A stretch of DNA of 33,220 bases from Bradyrhizobiaceae bacterium (GTDB taxonomy: Bacteria; Pseudomonadota; Alphaproteobacteria; Rhizobiales; Xanthobacteraceae): assembly GCA_947481635.1 (NCBI GenBank), contig CANKHJ010000031.1, forward strand, positions 1-33,220. The letters run 5' to 3'. The translations under genes and the position numbers were made by a program. Under the pieces are notes generated by a model that was given only the letters and a program-made list of their open reading frames with translations, had not been told where the DNA came from and did not search any database. This document shows, one piece after another, positions 17,118 to 25,739 of this stretch. Every line of letters begins with the position of its first letter. Within the stretch, counting starts at the first letter, position 1.

Positions 17118-18053
17118 ATGGACGAAAAGCAGATCGAGAGGTTCGTCGACGTCGTGAAGAGCGGCAGCCTCAGCCGCACCGCGAAGCGCCTCAACATCTC
17201 GCAGCCGGCCTTGAGCAAAAGCCTGCGCCAGCTCGAAGAGCGGCTCGCGACGCGCCTGCTCCATCGGACACCGCGCGGCGTGCATCCCACCGAGCTGGGG
17301 GAGGCGTTCTATCACCGGGCCCTGAACATCGCCGCGGAATTTCGGCGCGCGCATGAGGACCTGGAAAACCTGAAAGGCTCGGCGATCGGCGACATCGCCC
17401 TGGGGGTGACACCCGGTCCTGGCATTCTGGACGGCGTGATCCCCACGGTCGTGACGCGTGTGACCAAGTCGCGACCCAAGCTGAAATTGACGGTGCGCAG
17501 CGGCACGGTTTCGGAATTGCTCCCGGCGTTGAAGCGAGGCGAGCTCGATCTGTTGTTCACCGTGCTCGACGAGCGGATCGACGCACGCGAGGTCAAGACC
17601 CAGCTGATCTTTCAGGATCACTTCGTCATCATCGTGCGCGCCAAGCATCCGCTGCTGGCCTCCAAGGCAATCACGCTGAGCGAATTGCTGGTCTATCGCT
17701 GGGTCCTGCTGCAGGACGCGCTGCCGCTGTGGCGCGGGATCGAGGATTGCGGACGCAATCTCAAGATCCAGGCGCCGTTTGCGCCGATCGAAAGCAACTC
17801 CGTGGTGTTCGTGCGCGCCATGGTGGGACAGACCGATTATATCGGCCTGCTGCCGCGCTATGCGGCCGAGGCCAGCGCCGGATCGGGGATCCGCGCGATA
17901 CCGCTGGAGCAGATCGCCGAGCACAAGATGCTGCCGCAACTGGTCAGACCGATGGGGCTGGTCCATTCGAAGGAAAGCGAACTGACGCCGGGCGGCCGCG
18001 CCTTGCTGCGCAGCGTGCTGACCGTGTGCCACGAACTGAAGCTGATTCAGTGA
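17118..18053 (+). CDS. LysR-family transcriptional regulator
   Basis: A 311-residue LysR regulator. The helix-turn-helix is SLSRTAKRLNISQPALSKSL at 17-36, followed by the dimerisation helix RQLEERLATRLLHRTPRGVHPTE. The effector-binding domain starts near residue 92 with GDIALGVTPGPGIL. ATG 17118 starts the conserved MDEKQIERFVDVVKSGS sequence; 16 further in-frame codons upstream lack family similarity. Its effector domain style (LKRGELDLLFTVLDE, EDCGRNLKI) resembles GbpR/PcaQ/CbL-like regulators of aromatic or sugar catabolism. It is followed after 90 nt, on the same strand, by the bicupin-Bug-DUF1116 genes, which are its most likely targets together with the Bug gene upstream. Confidence 0.93.
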   Translation: MDEKQIERFVDVVKSGSLSRTAKRLNISQPALSKSLRQLEERLATRLLHRTPRGVHPTELGEAFYHRALNIAAEFRRAHEDLENLKGSAIGDIALGVTPGPGILDGVIPTVVTRVTKSRPKLKLTVRSGTVSELLPALKRGELDLLFTVLDERIDAREVKTQLIFQDHFVIIVRAKHPLLASKAITLSELLVYRWVLLQDALPLWRGIEDCGRNLKIQAPFAPIESNSVVFVRAMVGQTDYIGLLPRYAAEASAGSGIRAIPLEQIAEHKMLPQLVRPMGLVHSKESELTPGGRALLRSVLTVCHELKLIQ

Positions 18054-18083
18054 CGCGATCTGAGCGATAGCGAGCGTCGGATA

Positions 18084-18110
18084 TTGACACAGGGCGGCGC
18101 GCCTTATCAC
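18084..18110 (+). promoter_or_regulatory. Candidate sigma-70 promoter for the bicupin operon
   Basis: A consensus -35 hexamer TTGACA (18084-18089) is followed by TATCAC (18105-18110). The 15-nt spacer is short, so the -10 assignment is weak, but no other TTGACA stands in a gap of this region. The ribosome site GGGAGG (18132-18137) precedes ATG 18144. Confidence 0.4.
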
Positions 18111-18143
18111 CTAGCCCTCAAACAGCCGTAACGGGAGGTTTCG

Positions 18144-19061
18144 ATGCCGCGTGAAATCACCATCGTCAGCGTCGCCGATGTCCCGCTGATCGAGCAATCG
18201 ATCGGACGCGAGGGACAGATCCTGGCAAAGACCTTCCCGCTCGATACCGGCGTCGAAGGTTGCCGGATGGACTTCACCTGGCTGGTCCATGGCAAGGGCT
18301 ACGGCACGCCGCGCCACCGTCACACCTTCGACCAGTTCCGCGTCACCTTCGACGGCGTGCGTCAATCGGACGACGGCGACATGGGTCCGGGCGAGTGCGG
18401 CTATTTCCCGGAAGGCGTCGCCTACGGCCCGCAGCACCAGGACGAACGGGAATCCGGACTGATCCTGCAATTCGAAGGTCCGAGCGGAATTCCTTATCTC
18501 ACGCATGAGGAACTGGACGTGGCGCGCCAGAAGCTGATCGCCGAGGGCGGCACCTTCGCCAAGGGCGTCTATACGAGAATCTTTCCGGATGGCCGCAAGA
18601 TCAACAAGGACTCGCACGCCGCGTGCTTCGAAGCGATCACCGGCAAGAAGATGGAATTCCCGCAGCCGCGCTACGACCGGCCGATCCTGATCAAACCGCA
18701 GGTGTTCAACTGGGTGGCGGACCGCAAGCTTGCCGGCGTCGCGCACAAGCACCTCGGCACTTTCAGCGAACGCCGTTCCAGCCTGCGGCTGACCAGGCTG
18801 TCACCCGGCGCGAAGATCCCCGCGCATGTCCAGAAGGATGCCGAGATCCTTTATCTCACCGCCGGCAGCATCACCTATGGCGGCAAGTCCTGGACCGGCG
18901 GCACCTCCGAGACCGAAGGCACCTATATCTATATTCCGCCAAATGGTGACGTGCAGGACATCGCCACCGCGAGCGGGGCGGAGTTCTTTGTCATCGCGCT
19001 GCCGATGATCGCCGACATCGAGGCCGAGCAGCGCGCCGGCCGCCGCAATCGGGCGGCCTGA
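18144..19061 (+). CDS. Cupin-fold protein with two cupin domains
   Basis: A 305-residue protein with two cupin barrels. In the first, metal-ligand-like histidines are H58 and H60 (GTPRHRHTFDQFRV) and H98 (GPQHQD), although the usual glutamate after HxH is replaced by Q64. The second barrel (about 205-295) contains LSPGAKIPAHVQKDAEILYLTAG (split over the motif positions H and E) and IYIPPNGDVQDI. No signal peptide is present, so it is cytoplasmic. Possible roles are ring-cleavage dioxygenase, isomerase or ligand sensor. Only 1 nt separates its stop from the next Bug start, so the two are coupled. The specific reaction is not recognisable. Confidence 0.8.
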   Translation: MPREITIVSVADVPLIEQSIGREGQILAKTFPLDTGVEGCRMDFTWLVHGKGYGTPRHRHTFDQFRVTFDGVRQSDDGDMGPGECGYFPEGVAYGPQHQDERESGLILQFEGPSGIPYLTHEELDVARQKLIAEGGTFAKGVYTRIFPDGRKINKDSHAACFEAITGKKMEFPQPRYDRPILIKPQVFNWVADRKLAGVAHKHLGTFSERRSSLRLTRLSPGAKIPAHVQKDAEILYLTAGSITYGGKSWTGGTSETEGTYIYIPPNGDVQDIATASGAEFFVIALPMIADIEAEQRAGRRNRAA

Positions 19062-19062
19062 G

Positions 19063-20043
19063 ATGCGCAGCCTTCGTGGATTGGTATTCGCGGTCGCGCT
19101 CACCGCCGCGACGATGCTCTCCGTTGTCACGGATGCGCAGGCGCAGGCTTACCCATCGAAGCCGATCACGATCATCTGCGCACAGCCGCCGGGCAGCGGA
19201 CCGGATACGATGCTGCGGCTGTTCGCCGATGTCATGAGCCGCAACATGGGCCAGCGCGTTCTGGTGGTGAATCAACCGGGCGCTGCCGGCGTGTTGGCCG
19301 CGAATACCGCCGCCAAGGCGGCACCGGACGGTTATACCTTGCTGCTCGTGCTCGGCGCCGTGCATACGATCGTGCCGGCGATGCAGACCATGCCGCTCGA
19401 TCCGGTCAAGGACTTCACCTTCATCTCGCTGATGTATGTGTCGTCCGGAGTCTTGCTGGTCCCGCCGCAAAGCCCTGCCAGGAATTTTGACGAACTCGCG
19501 GCCCTGCTGAAGCAGAAAGGCCCGGACGCGCTTTACGGTTCACCGGCGATCGGCTCGCCCGGGCACCTGCAGGGCGGGTTGCTGGCGGAGAAGCTCGGCG
19601 TGGCCGCAAAACACGTCGCATATCGCGGCGGCTCGGATTTGATGCGGGATCTGATCGGCGGATTGGTTCACTTCGCATTTCTCTCGACCATTCAGTCGGT
19701 CGCCCCAATCGCGCAGAACCAGGCGCGTGGGATTGCCGTCGCGACCGAAACCCGGATCAGTACGTTGCCGGACGTGCCGACACTCAAGGAGCTTGGTTAC
19801 GGCGACGTCGCAGTCGATTCCTGGTTCGGCATCGGTGGTCCGAAGGGGCTCCCCCCGGACGTCGTGGCGCGGATCGGCGCCGAACTCGCGGCCGCCGCCA
19901 AGGATCCGGCCATCATGAAGCGCGCGGAGGCCGATCACGTCGCACTTATCCCTGGGTCGCAGGACGCGTTCATGAAACTGCTTTTGTCGGACTATGAGCG
20001 GCTCGGCGCCGGCGTGAGACGATTGGGAATCAAGGCCGATTGA
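19063..20043 (+). CDS. Bug/TctC-family tripartite tricarboxylate receptor
   Basis: Periplasmic solute-binding protein, 326 residues. The Sec signal peptide (MRSLRGLVFAVALTAATML) is cut after DAQA, before QAYPSK. The Bug features are CAQPPGSGPDTMLRLFADVM, VVNQPGAAGVLAANTAA, APDGYTLLLV and KHVAYRGGSDLMRDLIGG. It lies between the bicupin (1 nt gap) and the DUF1116 gene (TGATG overlap), so all three are one translationally coupled operon. This suggests that the Bug ligand is the substrate of, or a signal for, the bicupin and DUF1116 proteins. Confidence 0.92.
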   Translation: MRSLRGLVFAVALTAATMLSVVTDAQAQAYPSKPITIICAQPPGSGPDTMLRLFADVMSRNMGQRVLVVNQPGAAGVLAANTAAKAAPDGYTLLLVLGAVHTIVPAMQTMPLDPVKDFTFISLMYVSSGVLLVPPQSPARNFDELAALLKQKGPDALYGSPAIGSPGHLQGGLLAEKLGVAAKHVAYRGGSDLMRDLIGGLVHFAFLSTIQSVAPIAQNQARGIAVATETRISTLPDVPTLKELGYGDVAVDSWFGIGGPKGLPPDVVARIGAELAAAAKDPAIMKRAEADHVALIPGSQDAFMKLLLSDYERLGAGVRRLGIKAD

Positions 20044-21272
20044 TGAGCCGTCTCGACCTCGACAACAAAACGCTCTTCGATATTCTCATCAACGCAAGAC
20101 CGCGTCTGCTCGGGCTTGCCGCGGCGATCGATGTCGTCCCGGGGATGAAGCGCGACTTGGTGCTGCATGCCGGTCCGCCGATCGGCTGGAGCGATATGTC
20201 AGAAGCGATGAAGGCGGCGATTGCCGGCGCGCTGGTGTTTGACGGGCAGGCCTCGGACCTTCAGCGCGCGACGCAACTGGCGGGCTCGGGAAGGATTCGC
20301 TACGCGCCGGCGCACGATCATCATGCGGCCGGGGCGATGTCGGGGATCGTGACCTCCACGATGCCGGTCTTCATCGTCGAGGACAGTGTCTCCAAAGTCC
20401 GCTCCTTCGTCACCATGAACGAAGGCCTCGGCCAGGCGCTGCGCTTCGGCGCCAATGGCCCGCCGGTGTTGGAACGGCTGCGTTATATGCGCGACTCGCT
20501 GGCGCCGCTGTTGAACCGGGCGATGCAGTTGCGCGGCCCGATCGATCTGGCGTCGCTGGTTGCGGAAGCACTGCGGCGCGGCGACGAATGCCACAACCGC
20601 AACAAGGCGGCGACCGCGCTGGTGCTGCGCGAGATTGCGCCGGCTTTGGTCGAGACCGGCGCGCCGCATGCCGAGATCGCGGCGGCGTTGCGCTTCATCA
20701 TCGGCAACGACCATTTCTTTCTCAGTCTGTCGATGGCGCATGCCAAGGCCGTGACCTTGTCATTGGAGCAAGCGGGCATCGGCAGCCTTGTGACGGTGAT
20801 GGCCGGCAATGGCCGCGAAGTCGGCATCCGCACCAGCGGCGCCGGCGCGCGTTGGTTCACCGCAACCGCCGAGGTCGCGCGGGTGCGGTTGTTCGAAGGG
20901 CGCACGCTTGAAGAAGCGACGCCGACAATGGGCGATTCCTATGTGACCGAGGCGATCGGCCTGGGTGGCTTCGCGCTCTCGGCTGCGCCGGCGATCGCGG
21001 AATTCATCGGCGGAACGGTTGCCGAACTCGCCGAGCGTTCGGAACTGATGCGTGAGATCGCGGTCGGTGAGCATCCGCTCTTCGTGATCCCGCAACTCGG
21101 ATTCCGCGGCGTGCCGTCTGGGATCGACGTGATCAAAGTGGCAGAGCGGGGCATTGCGCCGATCGTGAATACCGGCGTGGCGTCGCGCCATCCCGGCGTC
21201 GGTCAGATCGGCGCGGGCATTCAGTCGCTGCCCTTGGCGCCGTTTGTCGCGGCCGCGGCTGCGCTGAAATGA
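20043..21272 (+). CDS. DUF1116 family protein (AllG/YlbE-like, without its usual partners)
   Basis: A 409-residue DUF1116 protein. Strong family signatures are DLVLHAGPPIGW, RYAPAHDHHAAGAMSGIVT, MPVFIVED, SFVTMNEGLGQALRFGAN, a RGDECHNRNKAA block, NDHFFLSLSMAHAKA and PTMGDSYVTEAIGLGGFALS. In E. coli the DUF1116 protein YlbE (AllG) is a subunit of the anaerobic oxamate carbamoyltransferase, together with FdrA (AllF) and YlbF (AllH), in allantoin breakdown. Here neither FdrA, AllH nor a carbamate kinase is in the window; the gene is coupled to a Bug receptor and a bicupin. The ATG at 20043 overlaps the Bug stop (TGATG); a TTG one codon earlier is less likely. It may therefore act on a different amide or carbamoyl substrate. 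Confidence 0.88.
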   Translation: MSRLDLDNKTLFDILINARPRLLGLAAAIDVVPGMKRDLVLHAGPPIGWSDMSEAMKAAIAGALVFDGQASDLQRATQLAGSGRIRYAPAHDHHAAGAMSGIVTSTMPVFIVEDSVSKVRSFVTMNEGLGQALRFGANGPPVLERLRYMRDSLAPLLNRAMQLRGPIDLASLVAEALRRGDECHNRNKAATALVLREIAPALVETGAPHAEIAAALRFIIGNDHFFLSLSMAHAKAVTLSLEQAGIGSLVTVMAGNGREVGIRTSGAGARWFTATAEVARVRLFEGRTLEEATPTMGDSYVTEAIGLGGFALSAAPAIAEFIGGTVAELAERSELMREIAVGEHPLFVIPQLGFRGVPSGIDVIKVAERGIAPIVNTGVASRHPGVGQIGAGIQSLPLAPFVAAAAALK

Positions 21273-21274
21273 GA

Positions 21275-21318
21275 CGCGGGCAGCGAGACCGGGACGATTC
21301 CCGGTCTCGCCCCCGCGC
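21275..21318. terminator. Strong bidirectional terminator between convergent operons
   Basis: GCGAGACCGGGA (21283-21294) pairs perfectly with TCCCGGTCTCGC (21299-21310), 12 bp with the 4-nt loop CGAT, and flanking CGCGGG/CCCGCG can extend the stem. It sits 10 nt after the DUF1116 stop and 15 nt from the cupin stop on the other strand, so it can end both transcripts. A T-run is missing on the plus side. Confidence 0.75.
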
Positions 21319-21324
21319 CAGAGA

Positions 21325-21804
21325 TTACTTGGTCGTCTCGAGCGCCAATCCCAGCACGCGCGCTTCGATCTCGTCCGGGCTGAAGCTGAACCGTTCGGTC
21401 AGCACCGCGGTCGACAGGTCCGGCTTTTCGCCTTCGGCATAGAGACCGAGCGCGTTGGCGCGGACTTCCGGATCGCAGGCCGGGGCGTGGCACTCGACCA
21501 GCGTGCAGTCGGTGGTGCCGCGGTTCCAGGCCCAATGCAGCGCGTTGCGCGGGATGCGCGAGAAGTCGCCCTTCTTCATCAGGAAGCCGCCGTCTTCCAT
21601 GAACACCCAGACTTCGCCCTCGAGCACGTAGTTGATCTGCTCGCAATCATGGCGATGCGGATTGGAGTGATATCCGGGCGCGCGCGTCGCGACCATCAGA
21701 TTGCAGTCATTGCCATAGACCATCTTGGTCGACATGGCGCCGCCCCGGATCTGCAGGACGTTCTGTCCGTCGAGGACCTCGTGTGCTTTGGCGTGTAATG
21801 ACAT
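21325..21804 (-). CDS. Small cupin domain protein
   Basis: A 159-residue single-domain cupin. Motif 1 is NPHRHDCEQINYVLEGE (H50, H52, E55 as metal ligands) and motif 2 is IPRNALHWAWN (H90). ATG 21804 is supported by AGGGAGA upstream; an in-frame extension of 61 codons overlaps the ferredoxin-like subunit gene and is not real. It is the last gene of the minus-strand cluster with the molybdenum hydroxylase, 28 nt after it. Such cupins can be dioxygenases, isomerases or sugar/aromatic-binding regulators. I cannot assign a substrate. Confidence 0.85.
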   Translation of the reverse strand: MSLHAKAHEVLDGQNVLQIRGGAMSTKMVYGNDCNLMVATRAPGYHSNPHRHDCEQINYVLEGEVWVFMEDGGFLMKKGDFSRIPRNALHWAWNRGTTDCTLVECHAPACDPEVRANALGLYAEGEKPDLSTAVLTERFSFSPDEIEARVLGLALETTK

Positions 21805-21832
21805 GGTATTCTCCCTTCGATCTTCCAGGTGT

Positions 21833-22321
21833 TCAGGTCTTTTGTGACAGGCGGTCTTGATTGGCGCGCGAGACGTCGAGTGCGGCTTCGACGATCGGTT
21901 GATAGCCGGTGCAGCGGCAAAGATTTCCGGAAATCGCCTCGCGAATGGCGTCCTCGTCGGCAACCGGGTTATTCGTGAACAAAGCATGCAACGCCAGCAC
22001 CATGCCGGGCGTGCAGAAGCCGCATTGCAGCGCGTGGCGTGCGCGGAACGCGGTCTGTAATTCGGTCAGGCCGGCATGCGGCAGCGATACGCCTTCGATG
22101 GTCGTGATCGATGCGCCCTCGGCCTGGACCGCGAGCATCAGGCAGCTGCGAACCGCCTCGCCATCCAGCAGGATGGTGCAGGCTCCGCAGACGCCGTGCT
22201 CGCAGCCAAGATGCGTGCCGGTCAGTCCGAGCTCGTTGCGGATGGCGTCAGCCAGGCTCTGCCGCGGTTCGGTGTCGAACTGGGCGCGGCGTCCGTTGAT
22301 GGTCAGCGTGGTGCGGGTCAT
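21833..22321 (-). CDS. Molybdenum hydroxylase small subunit, (2Fe-2S)-binding (CoxS/XdhC-type)
   Basis: Electron-transfer subunit of a xanthine oxidase/CO dehydrogenase-type molybdenum hydroxylase, 162 residues. The plant-type [2Fe-2S] cluster is held by C40, C45, C48 and C60 (CEHGVCGAC...C) and the second, helical cluster by C100, C103, C135 and C137 (CGFC...CRC). Both are complete, so the subunit can pass electrons from the molybdenum centre to FAD. Its start overlaps the stop of the FAD subunit (ATGA, 22318-22321). The order large, medium, small along the minus strand is one of the two usual orders for this family. Confidence 0.95.
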   Translation of the reverse strand: MTRTTLTINGRRAQFDTEPRQSLADAIRNELGLTGTHLGCEHGVCGACTILLDGEAVRSCLMLAVQAEGASITTIEGVSLPHAGLTELQTAFRARHALQCGFCTPGMVLALHALFTNNPVADEDAIREAISGNLCRCTGYQPIVEAALDVSRANQDRLSQKT

Positions 22322-23193
22322 GGCGCCGCCTTTCCGGCATCCTTCAACGCCGCGGTCAAAGCGCGCCGTGTGAGCACCGGCGCGATGCGCCGTCGATAGG
22401 CGCGGCTGGCATTCAAGCTGTCGGACTCGATGAGAGTCTCGGGAATGGCTTCGGCCGCCGCCGAGATCGCCACGGCGTTCACCGGCTTGCCGATCAGATG
22501 CGCCTCCGTTGCCGGACAGCGCACTGGCGTCGGGCCGACCGAGCCGAGCACTACGCGCGCGGATGTACAGGTGCCGTCCTTCGCGATCGCCAGCCATGCG
22601 GCCGCCGACACGATGGCGAAATCGCCCTTGCGCAAGGCGATCTCCTCGAAGCCGCTCCCGGCTGTCGCGGCGCTCGGGATCCTGATCTCGGTAAGCAGTT
22701 CGCCGGGCTGGATCGCGGTCTCGAACATGCCCTGGAAGAAATCGTCGGCCGCGACGATGCGCTCGCCGGCGCTGGAGCGGATCACGAACCTGGCCTGGAG
22801 CGCGAGCGCCGCCACCGGCAATTCGGCCGCCGGATCGGCATGAGCCAGGCTGCCGCCGATGGTGCCACGCGCGCGCGTCGGCGGATGGCCGACCTCGCGC
22901 AGCACGCGCTGCAGCAGTGGCGCATGTTGCGCCACCAAATTCGAGTCGAGCACCGCGCCCTGGCGCGTCATCGCGCCGATGCACAGCTCTCCGCCCTGCA
23001 TCCGGATATGCGACAGCGTCTCGATCCGGTTGAGGTCGATCACCAGCGTCGGGCGCGCGAGGCGCAGGGCCAGCATCGGCATCAGGCTCTGTCCGCCGGC
23101 CAGGAAGCGTGCGTCCGATCCATGACGGTTGAGATGCGCGATCGCATCCTCGATGGTCTTCGGCGCGACATAATCGAAAGGTGCGGGCTTCAT
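22318..23193 (-). CDS. Molybdenum hydroxylase medium subunit, FAD-binding (CoxM-type)
   Basis: FAD subunit of the same enzyme, 291 residues. Both FAD-binding signatures are present: AGGQSLMP at 32-39 and TIGGSLAHADPA at 111-122. The C-terminal CO_deh_flav_C domain follows at about 180-290 (EEIALRKGDFAIVSAAAWL). ATG 23193 overlaps the large-subunit stop (ATGA, 23190-23193), and the gene ends in the same way on the small subunit, so all three are made in step. Electrons go from the two iron-sulfur clusters to FAD and then to NAD, quinone or another acceptor that is not encoded here. Confidence 0.95.
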   Translation of the reverse strand: MKPAPFDYVAPKTIEDAIAHLNRHGSDARFLAGGQSLMPMLALRLARPTLVIDLNRIETLSHIRMQGGELCIGAMTRQGAVLDSNLVAQHAPLLQRVLREVGHPPTRARGTIGGSLAHADPAAELPVAALALQARFVIRSSAGERIVAADDFFQGMFETAIQPGELLTEIRIPSAATAGSGFEEIALRKGDFAIVSAAAWLAIAKDGTCTSARVVLGSVGPTPVRCPATEAHLIGKPVNAVAISAAAEAIPETLIESDSLNASRAYRRRIAPVLTRRALTAALKDAGKAAP

Positions 23194-25508
23194 GCGGCAC
23201 CGGGCGTGCGCGCGAACAGGATGCGTTCCGGCGTCAATGGCAGCGTCGACAAGCGCGCGCCGGCGCCGAGCGCATGCGCGACCGCATTGCCGACCGCCGC
23301 CGCGACGCCGGAGGGGCCGACTTCGCCGACGCCCTTGATGCCGAGCGGATTGGTCGGAGACTTTTCCTTCTCGATCACGATCGCGGTGATCGGCGGCGCG
23401 TCGTGGACCGAGGGCAGCAGATAATCCGCGAAGGTGCCGGTCAGCAGCACGCCTTGCTGGTCGTAAGCCAGCTCTTCGAGCAGCGTGCCGCCCAATCCCA
23501 TCACGACGCCGCCAACGATCTGGCCCTCGACGATCATCGGATTGATCGCGGTGCCGACATCGCAAGCCACCAGATAGCGTTCGACGCGGATCTTGCCGGT
23601 CTCTTCATCGACCGCCACGTCCGCAAGATGCACCGCGAACACGCTGGTCCCGCCGGGCACCGCGCGGATGTAGCTGGTCGAGGTGAGACCATCATTGTCG
23701 ACGATGTTGGCGACCGGCGGTGGCGGCATCAATTCCGGATTGCCCGGCAGCAGCAGGCGGGCGACGCTGCCGAGCGTCATCCCCATCTCCTTGGCGCCGA
23801 GCAGCTCGATCCGGCCGTCGATCAGTTGCAGATCGTGTTCGGCGACTTCCAGCTTCTGCGCGACGGTGCGGATTGCCTTTTCCTTCACCGTGAGCGCCGC
23901 GGCATAGACCGCATGGCCTGACATCACCGCGGTGCGGCTGGCGTATGAGCCGCCGCCAAACGGGATCAGGCCGGTATCGCCGTGGCGCACGGTGATGCGC
24001 TCGATCGGAATCGTGAGCACCGCCGACGCCACCTGGGCCAGGCTGGTTTCGTGTCCCTGGCCCTGCGAAGAGCAGCCGCTGAACACCTGCACGTTGCCGT
24101 GCTGGTCCACCTCGATACGCGCGCCTTCGAACGGGCCGAGGCCGGACGGCTCGACCAGCACCGCGAGGCCGCGCCCGCGCTTGATGGGGCCTTCGGATTT
24201 CGGCAGCGGCTTGTCCCAGCCGAACTCGGACAATGCGCGTTCGAGCACGGCCGGAAAATCGCCGCTGTCGAAGATCGTCGGACGCTTGACGCTTTCGGTG
24301 CCGACCGCCCAGGGCAGGTCCGCCGGCGGGATGAGATTGCGCCGGCGAAACTCGGCGCGATCGATGTTCAATTTGTCCGCGAGGAGATCCACCGCGCGTT
24401 CGCGCGCGAAATTCGCCTCGAACATGCCGGGCGCACGCAGCGTGCCGCTCGGCGTCTTGTTGCTCAGCGCGGCGATCGCATGGACACGGTAATTCCGGAT
24501 CCGATAGGGGCCGGGGAATGACGCGGAAGCGTGCGAAGGAACCACGTCACCGTGGGTACGGATATAGGCGCCGAGGTCGGACACCAGCCGCACGTCGAAG
24601 GCGGTGATCATGCCTGCGGCATTGGCGGCGGCGACAACCTCGAACCGCATCTCGCGCGAGTGATTGATCGCCGAGAAATGCTCGTAGCGATCCTCGATCC
24701 AGCGGATCGGCTTCCCGATGCGCAGCGCAACCCACGGGATCAGGAAGTCTTCCGGGTAGAACTCGCCGCGCGCGCCGAAGCTGCCGCCGACGTCGGGCTC
24801 GATGAAGCGGATCGAGCCTTCCGGCATCTTCAGCATCGTGGCGAGCAGCGCGCGGTTGGTATGCGGCACTTTAGTCGGGCCGAACACTTCCAGGCTGTGA
24901 CGCGCACGGTCGTAATGCGCCAGCAATCCGCGGGTCTCGAGCGGCATCGCCGAGTGGCGCTGGATCGAGAAGGTATCGCGCACCACGGCGGCAGCGGTCG
25001 CGATCTCGGCATCGACATTGCCGATGTCGAAGGTCCATTGCGAGGCGATGTTGCCGGCCGGATGGAGCTTCTGGCTGTCCGGATTGAGCGCAGCGACCGA
25101 GTCCGGCACCGGCGGCAGCGGCTCCCACGTAATGTCGATCAGTTCGGCGGCGTCTTCGGCAATCGCGCGCGAGGTCGCGATCACCACCGCGATCGGATCG
25201 CCGACATAGCGCACGACGTCGCGCGCCAGCACATGCTGGAGAAACGGCGCCATGTCGCCATGGCACGGGATGCGGCAGGGAATGGCCGTCAGCCCGGCGG
25301 GCAGGTCGGCCGCCGTGACGATGTCGATCACGCCGTCGAGGCTCTTGGCCGCCTCCAGGCTGACAAAAGTCATCCGCGCATGCGGATGAGCGCTGCGGAC
25401 GATGACGGCTTCATAAGCGAAAGGGAGCTTCAAATCGGCGACATAGCGTCCTTCGCCGCGAAGGAAGCGTTCGTCTTCCAGCCTGAGAGCGCGCGCGCCG
25501 ATGGTCAA
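23190..25508 (-). CDS. Molybdenum hydroxylase large subunit, molybdopterin-binding (XDH/CoxL family)
   Basis: Catalytic subunit with the molybdopterin cofactor, 772 residues, a normal length. Two family domains are visible: the a/b hammerhead at about 15-125 (RFLRGEGRYVADL...) and the cofactor-binding domain, with SRTAVMSGH, GCSSQGQGHETSLAQVAS and the catalytic base E729 in KGVGEVGPSG. The active-site loop reads EPSGLGPFEGARIEV, not the VAYRCSFR loop of form I CO dehydrogenase, so it is not a CO oxidiser; it should hydroxylate an organic ring or aldehyde. It begins with TTG at 25508; no ATG or GTG gives a better start, and the RLEDERFLRGEG sequence right after it is the family's normal beginning. 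Upstream lies a 231-nt gap. Confidence 0.93.
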   Translation of the reverse strand: MTIGARALRLEDERFLRGEGRYVADLKLPFAYEAVIVRSAHPHARMTFVSLEAAKSLDGVIDIVTAADLPAGLTAIPCRIPCHGDMAPFLQHVLARDVVRYVGDPIAVVIATSRAIAEDAAELIDITWEPLPPVPDSVAALNPDSQKLHPAGNIASQWTFDIGNVDAEIATAAAVVRDTFSIQRHSAMPLETRGLLAHYDRARHSLEVFGPTKVPHTNRALLATMLKMPEGSIRFIEPDVGGSFGARGEFYPEDFLIPWVALRIGKPIRWIEDRYEHFSAINHSREMRFEVVAAANAAGMITAFDVRLVSDLGAYIRTHGDVVPSHASASFPGPYRIRNYRVHAIAALSNKTPSGTLRAPGMFEANFARERAVDLLADKLNIDRAEFRRRNLIPPADLPWAVGTESVKRPTIFDSGDFPAVLERALSEFGWDKPLPKSEGPIKRGRGLAVLVEPSGLGPFEGARIEVDQHGNVQVFSGCSSQGQGHETSLAQVASAVLTIPIERITVRHGDTGLIPFGGGSYASRTAVMSGHAVYAAALTVKEKAIRTVAQKLEVAEHDLQLIDGRIELLGAKEMGMTLGSVARLLLPGNPELMPPPPVANIVDNDGLTSTSYIRAVPGGTSVFAVHLADVAVDEETGKIRVERYLVACDVGTAINPMIVEGQIVGGVVMGLGGTLLEELAYDQQGVLLTGTFADYLLPSVHDAPPITAIVIEKEKSPTNPLGIKGVGEVGPSGVAAAVGNAVAHALGAGARLSTLPLTPERILFARTPGAA

Positions 25509-25739
25509 AGGTCAGCCTGTTGATCTGCTAAGTCGAGGTGATGGGCCATGCCTTCGGTTTATCGGTTCGACGAACCTTTAAGCCTGCGAGAAAGCATGCG
25601 GTCTGCTCGCGGATGCGCTCCGACCTTGCATAGGGCCCGCTAAACCGGCTGTAAATTGAAATACTTGTTCCAGTTATAACCGATGCGACTAGCGCGTTTC
25701 GCACGCGAAAAATACTCCGGTGCCGGCCCGCCCTGAGGC
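25509..25739 (-). promoter_or_regulatory. Gap upstream of the molybdenum hydroxylase operon
   Basis: This 231-nt stretch holds no convincing gene. It contains the most A/T-rich patch nearby (about 25650-25690), probably a minus-strand promoter for the hydroxylase genes, and a perfect palindrome TTTCGC-AC-GCGAAA at 25697-25710, immediately after the UGSC gene. The palindrome could be an operator; the TTTTT next to it on the minus strand could also weakly end the UGSC transcript. No standard -35/-10 pair is clear. Confidence 0.4.

Noticed and set aside
16022-17290. Minus-strand frame of 422 codons over the Bug gene and the next gap.
   Set aside because: It is antisense to a clear Bug protein and to a terminator hairpin and has Arg/Asp-rich shadow composition.
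23190-25508. Form I CO dehydrogenase large subunit.
   Set aside because: The VAYRCSFR active-site loop is absent; the loop and KGVGEVG fit organic-substrate hydroxylases.
25697-25710. Palindrome TTTCGCACGCGAAA as a rho-independent terminator of the UGSC gene.
   Set aside because: The loop would be too short unless two pairs open, leaving a weak 5-bp stem, and the T-run precedes it rather than following.
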